DNA of 9,682 nt from the NCBI GenBank assembly GCA_030066475.1, contig JASJBO010000283.1:1-9682 (forward strand), given 5' to 3'. The notes under the pieces are model-generated. The model did not search any database, was not told the DNA's origin, and was given only the letters and a program-made list of their open reading frames with translations. Source of the stretch: Myxococcota bacterium (lineage in GTDB: Bacteria; Myxococcota_A; UBA9160; PR03). A program made the translations under genes and the position numbers. This document shows, one piece after another, positions 1 to 6,968 of this stretch; the stretch's first letter is position 1, and each line of letters begins with the position of its first letter.

Positions 1-57
1 AAGTACGTCACCCTATGCATGCGATCGCCTCTCCAATGCCTGGCGCCCGGGGATCGC

Positions 58-531
58 TCAGATCCCCTGCTGGAAGCGCGCCCTGTCCTGTTCGACGAAG
101 GCAACGAACTCTGGCGAGAAGACGTGCTTCGTGTGCCGCCACCACGAACCGCCTCCCGGCGAGCAAGCGATGCGTGCCAGGGTCATTCGCACGCCCTTGT
201 ACGCCTCGGACTCGAGGGCCCCCTGCGCGTGCTGATGGTAGGCGTTTGCGTGCAACGAGAAGAGGTTCATCATGAGGAGCACGAAGCGCTGGCTTTCTTC
301 GGGGGTCAACTCCCGCCACTGAGCCAGGCCGCGCATGAAGATGCTCGATAGCTCCGGATCGTGCGCGACGGTCCCCAGGAAGTTGGCGACGCTGTTGGAC
401 AGGTTGTGGAACGCAGAGGCGCGCAGAGAGAGCGTGTTCTGGCGGATCTGGATGGCCAGATACGCGACGGAGACGATGACGGCAAGTGCGCCAACGAGCT
501 CCCCGAGATTGCCCAGGTCATCGAGCGTCAT
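58..531 (-). CDS. Small single-pass membrane protein of unknown function
   Basis: The frame encodes 157 residues. Residues about 9-29 form one strongly hydrophobic segment (GELVGALAVIVSVAYLAIQI), followed by IRQNT and a predominantly helical, soluble-looking remainder. I recognise the pattern of an N-terminal membrane helix, then an IRQNT-type motif, then a helical domain ending in a W/F-rich tail (GSWWRHTKHVFSPEF). It occurs in many uncharacterised proteins of soil and marine proteobacteria, but no function is known to me. Its ATG lies in the ATGA that also holds the stop of the IclR gene, so the two are probably co-transcribed and translationally coupled. I see no strong Shine-Dalgarno sequence before it, which fits coupling. 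A role as a membrane sensor or accessory to the IclR regulator is conceivable, but nothing in the sequence shows it. I am confident it is a gene and not of its role. Confidence 0.8.
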   Translation of the reverse strand: MTLDDLGNLGELVGALAVIVSVAYLAIQIRQNTLSLRASAFHNLSNSVANFLGTVAHDPELSSIFMRGLAQWRELTPEESQRFVLLMMNLFSLHANAYHQHAQGALESEAYKGVRMTLARIACSPGGGSWWRHTKHVFSPEFVAFVEQDRARFQQGI

Positions 532-1358
532 CGTGATCGACCGCTTGTTGCATCTGGCCCTCGCTGGCGTGGCGGGCGCTGGCAGCCACTCCCACCGCCC
601 TCGAGCGCTGCCCGGACCGACTCGAGCGCGTCCAGCAGGCCTTCGGCGAGCGTGTCTCGCGAACGGCCGAAGCGCTGCGAGGGCACTGGAATGGAGATCG
701 CGTAGATGAGCCCGGTGGGAGTAGGGAAGGCCACCCCGACCGCCGAGATTCCCTCGGAGTGTTCGTCGAGGTCCAGTGCGAACCCCGCTTCCCGGACCCG
801 ATCGATTTCAGCGCGGAGCTGACGCATCGCCTTCTTGCCTGCCGCCCGCGCCTCGAGCTCGCGTGAGGCGATCGCATCCACGGCCTCGTCGTCGAGCAGC
901 GCCAGGGCCGCCCTGCCGTTGGCCGTCGACGTCATGGGGAACCGCTCCCCAACTGCCGAGACGGCGCGCAAGCGGTGCGTGCCGATGACCTGGTCGATGA
1001 AGAGCATGTGATCCTCACGGAAGATGGCGAGATCGACCGTCTCGCCGGTCTTCGTGGACAGGGCCTCCAGGACGGGACGGACCAGATCTGCGACCGAAAT
1101 CCGGCTGGCTGCCGCCAACGATTGGATCTCCGGCCCCAGGCGCAGCCCGCCCTCGGCCGAAGACGCGACGACCAGCCCCTCCTCGATCAGGGCGTTGACC
1201 AGGCGCTGGACCGTGGATCGCGGCAGCCCGATCCGCTTGGCGATCTCTCCCAGGCTCAGACCACCGTCGTCCTTGAGCGCGCGAAGGACCTGCGCGGCCC
1301 GGGAGATCGCACGGACCCCTCCGGCGTTGCGGACCTTTTCCTGTGTCTGCGGGAGCAT
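528..1358 (-). CDS. IclR-family transcriptional regulator
   Basis: From the ATG at 1358 the product is 276 residues, within the usual IclR range of about 240-280. Residues about 15-75 form the winged helix-turn-helix (SLGEIAKRIGLPRSTVQRLV is the HTH core; GLRLGPEI is the wing end). Residues about 85-255 form the IclR effector-binding domain, with GETVDLAIF, the MTSTANGRAALAL segment and FALDLDEHSEGISAVGVAFP. The C-terminal 22 residues are a Gly/Arg/Pro-rich tail beyond the domain. The frame is open up to 1679, but I chose 1358. It has an AGGGAAG ribosome-binding site 5 nt upstream, and the ATG at 1421 lies inside a TATAAT promoter hexamer. The gene is divergent from a sulfatase and overlaps the next gene by ATGA. 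IclR proteins commonly bind palindromes near their own promoter and the adjacent catabolic genes. The inferred target is the sulfatase pair; the effector is unknown. Confidence 0.93.
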   Translation of the reverse strand: MLPQTQEKVRNAGGVRAISRAAQVLRALKDDGGLSLGEIAKRIGLPRSTVQRLVNALIEEGLVVASSAEGGLRLGPEIQSLAAASRISVADLVRPVLEALSTKTGETVDLAIFREDHMLFIDQVIGTHRLRAVSAVGERFPMTSTANGRAALALLDDEAVDAIASRELEARAAGKKAMRQLRAEIDRVREAGFALDLDEHSEGISAVGVAFPTPTGLIYAISIPVPSQRFGRSRDTLAEGLLDALESVRAALEGGGSGCQRPPRQRGPDATSGRSR

Positions 1359-1363
1359 CCGGG

Positions 1364-1370
1364 CTTCCCT
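1364..1370 (-). promoter_or_regulatory. Ribosome-binding site of the IclR gene
   Basis: On the minus strand AGGGAAG precedes the ATG at 1358 with a 5-nt spacer. The alternative ATGs at 1421 and 1433 have no purine-rich sequence at the right distance. This site decides the IclR start. Confidence 0.6.
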
Positions 1371-1413
1371 GTCCGTTCCTGGTTTCGGGGCCGGCCCGCC
1401 GCCGACCGCCTGC

Positions 1414-1442
1414 TTGACCATTATACGGTACATATGTATCGT
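1414..1442 (+). promoter_or_regulatory. Probable promoter of the sulfatase operon
   Basis: The plus strand has TTGACC (1414-1419; 5 of 6 bases match the -35 consensus) and TATCGT (1437-1442; 4 of 6 match the -10), 17 nt apart. A second possible -10, TACAAT at 1450-1455, lacks a good -35. The element overlaps the IclR promoter face to face and covers the same palindrome, so one bound dimer could control both directions. Confidence 0.45.
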
Positions 1443-1449
1443 ACAGCAA
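1420..1449 (-). promoter_or_regulatory. Probable promoter of the IclR gene
   Basis: The minus strand carries a perfect -10 hexamer TATAAT (1420-1425) and a weak -35, TTGCTG (1444-1449), 18 nt apart. Transcription would start near 1413, giving a leader of about 55 nt to the ATG at 1358. The spacer is almost exactly filled by the palindrome 1424-1443, as expected for a repressed or autoregulated promoter. Confidence 0.55.
1424..1443. promoter_or_regulatory. 20-bp palindromic operator candidate (IclR site)
   Basis: TACGGTACATATGTATCGTA is an inverted repeat with 9 of 10 base pairs matching and no loop; the single mismatch is at 1428/1439. It is AT-rich within GC-rich surroundings. It lies between the IclR and sulfatase genes and overlaps the -10/-35 region of both predicted promoters. 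Its size, symmetry and position fit an operator for the dimeric IclR protein encoded next door. Binding itself is inferred. Confidence 0.6.
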
Positions 1450-1476
1450 TACAATCCCGTGGTTCGCGTGGGCTCC

Positions 1477-2988
1477 ATGACGACCACCGTGCAGGCCACT
1501 GCTTCCCAGGAGCGCAGCGCGTTGGAAGGCTCTTCTTCGAGGAAGATCATCGCAGGCTTGGTCGTCCTGCTCCTCGCGCAGGCGGCACTGGCGGCAGAGG
1601 ATCTTCCCCATGTCGTCGTCATCCTGGCGGACGATCTCGGCTGGAACGATGTCGGGTACCACGGCGGCGAGATCGCCACGCCCAGACTGGACGCCCTCGC
1701 TGCCCACGGCGTCGTGCTGGATCGCTTCTACGCCCAGCCTTCGTGCAGTCCGACGCGCGCGGCCCTGATGACCGGGAAGGCACCCATGCGCCTGGGCGTG
1801 CTGTCGCCCCTCTCCAAGAACAACCCCACAGGCCTTCCGCTGGCCGAGCGCCTGTTGCCGCAGTACTTCCGCGATGCTGGGTACCAGACCTTCATGACCG
1901 GGAAGTGGCACCTCGGTCACCGGTCCCGCGACTACCTGCCCAACGCCCGGGGCTTCGAACACTTCTACGGTCACGTGACCGGTGGCATCGGCTACTGGGA
2001 CCACGTGCACGGCGGCGGGCTGGACTGGCAGCGCAACGGAAAGACGCTCCGCGAAGCAGGCTACAGCACCCATCTGATCGCAGATGAGGCGGTTCGCCTG
2101 ATCCAGGGCCGAGACCCCGAACGGCCGATGCTCCTCTACGCGAGCTTCAATGCTCCCCACCTGCCGAACGAGGCCCCGCCAGAGGCGATCGAACGCTACC
2201 GCGACATCGAGAACCCCCACCGCCGCGTCCATGCCGCCATGGTCGGCGAGCTGGATGCTGCGATCGGGCGCGTGGTGGATGCGCTGGAAGCCGACGGGAT
2301 GCTGGACCGAACGCTCATCTGGTTCATGAGCGACAACGGCGGCCTGAACCCGGAGAGCTTCGAGCCGCTTGTCCCCCGGCTGTCGCGGCAGCTCGAGGCC
2401 TGGTTCGGGAAGCCGCTGCCGCTGCTGCTCCTCGAGTTCGTGCGCGTCAACAGCTTGGAGGGTGGGGCCGACAACAGCCCCTACCGCAAGGGGAAGCAGT
2501 CGGTCTACGAAGGTGGCGCGCGGGTCCCGTCCTTCGTCTACTGGCCGGGGCGGCTGGCACCCCGTCGCTCGCTGAAGATGGTGACCGCACAGGACGTCCT
2601 GCCGACTCTGCTAGGCGCGGTCGGGCTGGAGGTGCCGGCGCCGGACCTCGACGGTGCCGATCAGTGGCCGTCGATCCACGCGGGCGCCGCGGCGCCGACG
2701 CCAGACTATGTCACCCAGGCGCGCGACGGGGTCGCCTTCTATCGCTTTCCGTGGAAGCTGATCGAGCTGGGCCCGGACGAGTTCGAGCTCTATCACCTCG
2801 AAGAGGATCCGGAGGAGCAGTTCGACCGTGCTGCGGCGCAGCCAGAGGTGGTCCAGACGCTCGCTGGCGCCTTGAGCGCGTTCCCGCGAGGTGAGACCGT
2901 CAATCTCCCGTTGTGGCGTGTCCTGTGGGACCCCGATTTCTTCGGCGGCGAGGAGGATCGGGAGCCCTGGGCGGACACGGTGAAATGA
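1477..2988 (+). CDS. Exported sulfatase (type I, formylglycine-dependent)
   Basis: The 503-residue product hydrolyses a sulfate ester. Residues 24-39 (IIAGLVVLLLAQAALA, after SSSRK) form a signal-peptide core with likely cleavage at ALA|AED, so it acts in the periplasm or outside. The sulfatase set is complete: metal-binding D52-D53 (ILADDLGW), C90-S-P-T-R as the cysteine-type formylglycine motif, K143 and H145 (GKWHLGH), H228 (NAPH), D286-N287 (SDNGG) and K340 (KGKQSVYEGGARVP). Between SDNGG and K340 the loop is about 50 residues, longer than in many relatives. The C-terminal subdomain ends with the usual FELYHLEEDPEEQFD. No formylglycine-generating enzyme is in the window, so maturation must be supplied elsewhere. 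The ATG at 1477 gives the best signal peptide; the frame is open upstream, but that region is the IclR gene. The substrate is unknown; arylsulfatase is only one possibility. It shares a transcript with the SnoaL-like gene. Confidence 0.95.
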   Translation: MTTTVQATASQERSALEGSSSRKIIAGLVVLLLAQAALAAEDLPHVVVILADDLGWNDVGYHGGEIATPRLDALAAHGVVLDRFYAQPSCSPTRAALMTGKAPMRLGVLSPLSKNNPTGLPLAERLLPQYFRDAGYQTFMTGKWHLGHRSRDYLPNARGFEHFYGHVTGGIGYWDHVHGGGLDWQRNGKTLREAGYSTHLIADEAVRLIQGRDPERPMLLYASFNAPHLPNEAPPEAIERYRDIENPHRRVHAAMVGELDAAIGRVVDALEADGMLDRTLIWFMSDNGGLNPESFEPLVPRLSRQLEAWFGKPLPLLLLEFVRVNSLEGGADNSPYRKGKQSVYEGGARVPSFVYWPGRLAPRRSLKMVTAQDVLPTLLGAVGLEVPAPDLDGADQWPSIHAGAAAPTPDYVTQARDGVAFYRFPWKLIELGPDEFELYHLEEDPEEQFDRAAAQPEVVQTLAGALSAFPRGETVNLPLWRVLWDPDFFGGEEDREPWADTVK

Positions 2989-2995
2989 AACTCGA

Positions 2996-3002
2996 GAAGG
3001 GG
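2996..3002 (+). promoter_or_regulatory. Ribosome-binding site choosing the SnoaL-like start
   Basis: GAAGGGG stands 6 nt before the ATG at 3009. The alternative ATG at 2985, which forms an ATGA overlap with the sulfatase stop, has no comparable site. I therefore prefer 3009, though coupling at 2985 remains possible and would add 8 residues. Confidence 0.5.
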
Positions 3003-3008
3003 ATCGCA

Positions 3009-3800
3009 ATGGAGAAGAGTTCCGTGGAAGAGAGGATCTTTCTCATGGAAGAGAGGCTGTCCTTTCTGGAGCAGGAGAACGCGCGGCTGGACAAGGCGAA
3101 CGACGCGCACGAGATCCAGAACGTGATGTCGCTGCACGAGTACTACCATGCGGCCTGTATGCACCAGGAAGAGCTCGATTCGATATGGGCGAAGCAGGCG
3201 GACGATGTCGCGTTCGAGGAAGCGCTGTTCGAGGCCAGATTCGTGGGGCTCGAAGCGATCAAGACCTACTACGTCGACTTCATGCGGGACACGCTGTTCA
3301 AGTCCGCCCGCCCGCTGATCCAGACGTTCTTCCCGCAGATCAAGGACGACCCGGCGGAGGAACTCGCCCCTGGTCTCGCGTACATGCACACGGTCACGAC
3401 GCCCGTGATCGAGGTCGCCGAAGACGGGGCAACGGCAAAGGGCGTGTGGGTCTCGCCCGGTTTCGCGACCATGCCCACGCTGGAGAAGCTCCAGGCCTAC
3501 TGGCACTGGGACCGATACGGAGTCGACTTCATCAAGGAAGACGGCCGGTGGAAGATCTGGCACTTCTTCGTGGGGCGGGTGTTCACGTGCGCGTACGAGA
3601 AGGGCTGGGTCGAGACCGTGGCGGATGAGCAGGAGGCCTACGCGATGCCGCTGGCGATCTTCAAGGATTGGCCGGGCTTCAAGGAGCCGCACGCGGCCCC
3701 GCGGAACGCCTTCGAGTCGTACAGCCCCTTGAAGGTGGCCAAGCTGCAGCCGCGGCTGCCCGAGCCCTACAAGACGTTCTCGGAGACGTTCAGCTACTAG
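3009..3800 (+). CDS. NTF2/SnoaL-like domain protein with N-terminal coiled coil
   Basis: The 263-residue product begins with a heptad-rich helix (residues about 5-33: EERIFLMEERLSFLEQENAR), likely a coiled coil for oligomerisation. A SnoaL/NTF2-like cone follows (about 35-195), starting with the helix EIQNVMSLHEYYHAA and ending with the typical strand DGRWKIWHFFVGRVF. A further tail of about 65 residues is Pro/aromatic-rich (ESYSPLKVAK, PEPYKTF). There is no signal peptide, so it is cytoplasmic. NTF2-like folds serve as ketosteroid isomerases, cyclases, dehydratases or ligand binders, and the family alone does not say which. I cannot assign catalytic residues. Its position immediately behind the sulfatase and under the same promoter suggests it handles the desulfated product. 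Proteins of this size with a similar coiled leader and tail are common in aromatic- and steroid-degrading proteobacteria and mycobacteria; that link is from memory and only suggestive. Confidence 0.88.
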   Translation: MEKSSVEERIFLMEERLSFLEQENARLDKANDAHEIQNVMSLHEYYHAACMHQEELDSIWAKQADDVAFEEALFEARFVGLEAIKTYYVDFMRDTLFKSARPLIQTFFPQIKDDPAEELAPGLAYMHTVTTPVIEVAEDGATAKGVWVSPGFATMPTLEKLQAYWHWDRYGVDFIKEDGRWKIWHFFVGRVFTCAYEKGWVETVADEQEAYAMPLAIFKDWPGFKEPHAAPRNAFESYSPLKVAKLQPRLPEPYKTFSETFSY

Positions 3801-3812
3801 CGCGGCCAAGGC

Positions 3813-3863
3813 TGGTCAGATGGGCGCGCGATGGCCGAAGGGGTTCTCGACACTGCCTGACCA
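3813..3863. repeat. Inverted repeat in the convergent gap
   Basis: TGGTCAG (3813-3819) and CTGACCA (3857-3863) are perfect 7-bp arms separated by 37 nt; a GC pair can be added outside with a one-base bulge. They lie in the 72-bp gap between the converging SnoaL-like and RND genes. No U-tract follows on either strand, so a standard intrinsic terminator is not evident. A large bidirectional hairpin or chance are both possible. Confidence 0.25.
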
Positions 3864-3872
3864 AGCTAGAGC

Positions 3873-6800
3873 CTAGGCCTCGGCGCGCTTGCCCTCGGCA
3901 CGTGGCCGGTGGCGCACGGCCAGCGCGAGCGCGCGCTCCGTGGCGGCGTCGAGCAGGCTGTAGATCACCGGCACGACGATGAGCGTCAGCAGCGTCGACG
4001 TGATCAGCCCGCCGATCATGATCACGGCCATCGGCTTGAAGAACTCCGAGCCCATGCCGGTCGACAGCACCGCGGGCAGCATCCCGCCGATGAGGGCGCC
4101 CGAGGTCATCAGCACGGGGCGCATGCGCACGGGTCCTGCTTCGAGGATGGCCTCCTCGCGCGAACGGCCGCTTCGCCGGAGCGCGCTGATGTGGTCGACG
4201 AGCAGGATCCCGTTCTTCATGACGAGGCCCATCAGCACGAGGACGCCGATGCCCGACATCATGTCGAGGGACATCCCCGCCACCTTGAGGGCCAGGAAGC
4301 CGCCGAGGAACGAGAGCGGCGCGGACATCATGATCGTGAAGGGGTGCACGAGCGAGTTGAAGAGCGACGCGAGCACCATGTAGATGGCGATCAGGGCGAG
4401 GCCGAACGCGAAGGCGATGTCGGCCCCCGTCTCCTCCATCGACTCCACGCCGCCGCCCGCGACCATCTCGTCGGGCGCCGCGATGCCGAGCTCTTCGCCC
4501 CAGGCCTCCATCTTGACGGCGCCGTCCCCGAGCGGAACGCCGGTCCGAAGGTTGGCCTTCACCGTGATCTCCCGGGCGCGGTCGCGGCGGCGGATCTCGA
4601 CCGGCCCCGCCTCCTCGCGAACGCGCGCGACGTTGCGGATCGGCACCAGCTCTCCGCGCAGGGAGCGCACGCGGATCAGGTCGATCTTGGCGGGGTCGTC
4701 CCGGTAGGCCGGCAGCACCTGGACGCGCACGTCGTGGCGCCGCCCCGCCTCCTCGAACGAGCCGACGTCCTCGCCGGCCAGCAGCGTGCGGATGGTCCGC
4801 CCGGCGCTCGCTGCGGGCACGCCGAGGTCCGCCGCACTGCCACGCGTGATCTCGAGGGTGAGCTGCGGCTTGCCCGTCTCGTACGAGCTGGAGGCGTCGG
4901 CGAAGAGGGGGTCGGCGCGCATGTGGGCCAGCAGCGCGTTCGCGTATCGCTCGAGGCGGGGCAGCTCGGGGCCGCGCAGGCTGTAGGAGAGGCCGCTGAA
5001 GTCCGCCTCCCCACCGCCGTAGCCCGGGTGCCCGACGCTCAGCTGCTCCAGCTCGGGGACGGCGGCCTGGATGCGGGCACGCAGGTCGTCGAAGGTCTCG
5101 TCGAGCTGGCGCCGCTCGCTCTTCGCCACGAGGAAGACGTCGAGGTTCGCGTGGTGCGGCGCGTACCGCCGGCGCCCGCCGGCCGAGGCGAACGTGTAGT
5201 CGACCTCCGGATGGGCGGCCGCGATCTCCTCCATGGCGCGCAGAGTCCGTTCGGTGACCGATAGCGGCGTTCCGATCGGCAGCTTCGCCACGACGCGCAC
5301 CTCGCCCATGTCGCTGTGCGTGTAGAGGTCGAAGGGGAGGGTGGAGGCGACCCCGCAGCCCCCCGCGATGGCTAGGGCGGCAATCCCGACCGTTGCGGCG
5401 CGGTGGCGCACCGCCCAGCGGAGGATGCGCTCGTAGACGCGCTCGTGGACCACGAGGAACCACTCCAGCCTCTTGGCGAAGGGGTCCTCGAGCGCGTTCC
5501 GGGCGAGCATCCGGCTGGCCAGCATGGGCGTCAGTGTCAGCGCGACGAGGGTGGACACGCAGACGGCCACCGTGACGGCGACGCCGAACTCGTAGAAGTA
5601 GCGGCCGATCACGCTCTGCATGAACGTGATCGGCACGAAGACGGCGCAGACGGCGAGCGTGGTCGAGACGACGGCGAGTCCGACCGTCCGCGCCCCGAGC
5701 CGCGCGGCCTGCTCCCGCTCCTCTCCAGCCTCGAGCTTCCGGAAGATGCTCTCGAGCACGACCACCGCGTCGTCGATCACCAGGCCGATGGCCAGGGACA
5801 GCGCGACCAGCGTCATCCCGTTGAGGGAGAGATCGAGCGCGTAGAAGAGCGTGAAGCTCGAGATGACGCTCGAGGGGATGGCGAGGGCCGCGATCAGCGT
5901 GGAGCGGCGGCTGCGCAGGAAGAGCAGGACCACCAACACGACGAGCCCGGTTGCCACGAGCATGTCGATGAAGACCGACCGCACCTGCGCCTCGATGTAG
6001 GTGGCGTAGTCGCGCGCCACCATGATCTCCATGCCTTCCGGGAGCGACGCGCGGATCGACTCCACCTCGGCGCGGACGGCGCGAGCGATCGCGACCGCGT
6101 CGCCGCCGCTCTGGCGGCGGATCTCGAGAGCGACGCCCGGCTCGCCGTTCAGGCGGGCGATCGTCTTCGCCTCGGCCAGGCCGTCCTCCACCACGGCGAC
6201 GTCGCGCAGCCGCACGAGTCGGCCCGCGCGCTCCGCCACGATGAGCTCGCCGAAGTCGGTGACCGAGCGCACCTTGCCCTGCGTGGTGACCGCCCACTCG
6301 CGCTCCGCACCCTCGATCCGCCCGCTGGCGAACTCGGCATTCTCGCGGCGCAGCGTCGTGGCCACGTCCTCGATCGAGAGCCCGTAGCCGGCGAGCCGCA
6401 GCGGGTCGAGCCAGATGCGGATCTCGCGCTCCCGGTCGCCGATGACGGTCACCCCGCCGACCCCGCCGATGCGCTCGAAGCGCTCGCTGACCTCGTGCTC
6501 GGCGAAATCCGAGAGATCGCGGAGTGGGACGCGGCCGCCCAGCACGATGGTCAGGATCGGGATCTGGCCGAGGTCGAACTTGCTGACGACGGGCTCCTCG
6601 ACGTCGAGCGGAAGCTCGGGCCGAGCCAGGGCGATCTTGTCGCGCACCTCCTGGAGCTTGAGGTCGACGTCGTTGTCGAGATGGAACTCGATCGAGATCT
6701 CGGCGATGCCCTCGGACGAGGTCGAGCGGAGCGAGCGGATCCCCTCGAGCGAGTTGATGTGCTCCTCCAGGATGTCGGTCAGCTCGGCCTCGACGGTCTC

Positions 6801-6968
6801 CGGCGACGCGCCGCGCAGCTCGGCCGCGACCGCGACGAAGGGGAACTCGGTGTCCGGGTCCATCTGCATCTCGAGCCGGCCGAGCGAGACGAGCCCGAGC
6901 ACGACGAGCCCGAGCACGAGCATGAGCGCGAAGACGGGCCGGTCGATCGAGATGTCGGAGAGGCTCAC
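3873..6968 (-). CDS. RND multidrug-efflux-type permease (HAE1/AcrB-like)
   Basis: The 1031-residue protein is close to AcrB length and has the full RND layout. TM1 is at about 11-30, followed by a large periplasmic loop (31-about 330), TM2-TM7 (about 331-550), a second loop (about 550-845) and TM8-TM12 (about 850-1005). The proton-relay residues are present: adjacent Asp D399-D400 in TM4 (AIGLVIDDAVVVLESI) and K918 in TM10 (GLVMKNGILLVDH). It is therefore probably an active proton-driven antiporter of the inner membrane, working as a trimer with the adjacent adaptor. The start is GTG, sharing GTGA with the adaptor stop, so it is the third, coupled gene of the TetR-adaptor-pump operon. Motifs and the absence of metal-specific residues that I can see favour the hydrophobe/amphiphile exporter class over the heavy-metal class. 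The actual substrates are unknown. No outer-membrane channel gene follows; it must borrow one. Confidence 0.96.
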   Translation of the reverse strand: MSLSDISIDRPVFALMLVLGLVVLGLVSLGRLEMQMDPDTEFPFVAVAAELRGASPETVEAELTDILEEHINSLEGIRSLRSTSSEGIAEISIEFHLDNDVDLKLQEVRDKIALARPELPLDVEEPVVSKFDLGQIPILTIVLGGRVPLRDLSDFAEHEVSERFERIGGVGGVTVIGDREREIRIWLDPLRLAGYGLSIEDVATTLRRENAEFASGRIEGAEREWAVTTQGKVRSVTDFGELIVAERAGRLVRLRDVAVVEDGLAEAKTIARLNGEPGVALEIRRQSGGDAVAIARAVRAEVESIRASLPEGMEIMVARDYATYIEAQVRSVFIDMLVATGLVVLVVLLFLRSRRSTLIAALAIPSSVISSFTLFYALDLSLNGMTLVALSLAIGLVIDDAVVVLESIFRKLEAGEEREQAARLGARTVGLAVVSTTLAVCAVFVPITFMQSVIGRYFYEFGVAVTVAVCVSTLVALTLTPMLASRMLARNALEDPFAKRLEWFLVVHERVYERILRWAVRHRAATVGIAALAIAGGCGVASTLPFDLYTHSDMGEVRVVAKLPIGTPLSVTERTLRAMEEIAAAHPEVDYTFASAGGRRRYAPHHANLDVFLVAKSERRQLDETFDDLRARIQAAVPELEQLSVGHPGYGGGEADFSGLSYSLRGPELPRLERYANALLAHMRADPLFADASSSYETGKPQLTLEITRGSAADLGVPAASAGRTIRTLLAGEDVGSFEEAGRRHDVRVQVLPAYRDDPAKIDLIRVRSLRGELVPIRNVARVREEAGPVEIRRRDRAREITVKANLRTGVPLGDGAVKMEAWGEELGIAAPDEMVAGGGVESMEETGADIAFAFGLALIAIYMVLASLFNSLVHPFTIMMSAPLSFLGGFLALKVAGMSLDMMSGIGVLVLMGLVMKNGILLVDHISALRRSGRSREEAILEAGPVRMRPVLMTSGALIGGMLPAVLSTGMGSEFFKPMAVIMIGGLITSTLLTLIVVPVIYSLLDAATERALALAVRHRPRAEGKRAEA

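Noticed and set aside
1..57. A GCGATC/GATCGC inverted repeat (21-26, 52-57) downstream of the first gene.
   Set aside because: The arms are 6 bp, 25 nt apart, with no U-tract; expected by chance in GC-rich DNA, so not called a terminator.
1024..1476. N-terminal extension of the sulfatase frame upstream of 1477.
   Set aside because: It runs through the IclR gene and the shared promoter region, is Arg/Ser-rich, and would bury the signal peptide.
1015..2232. A 405-codon minus-strand frame opposite the sulfatase.
   Set aside because: It lies antisense to conserved sulfatase motifs and in another frame of the IclR gene; its sequence is not protein-like.
2793..3809. A 338-codon minus-strand frame opposite the SnoaL-like gene.
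   Set aside because: It is antisense to a gene with clear SnoaL features and a ribosome-binding site; it has no domain of its own.
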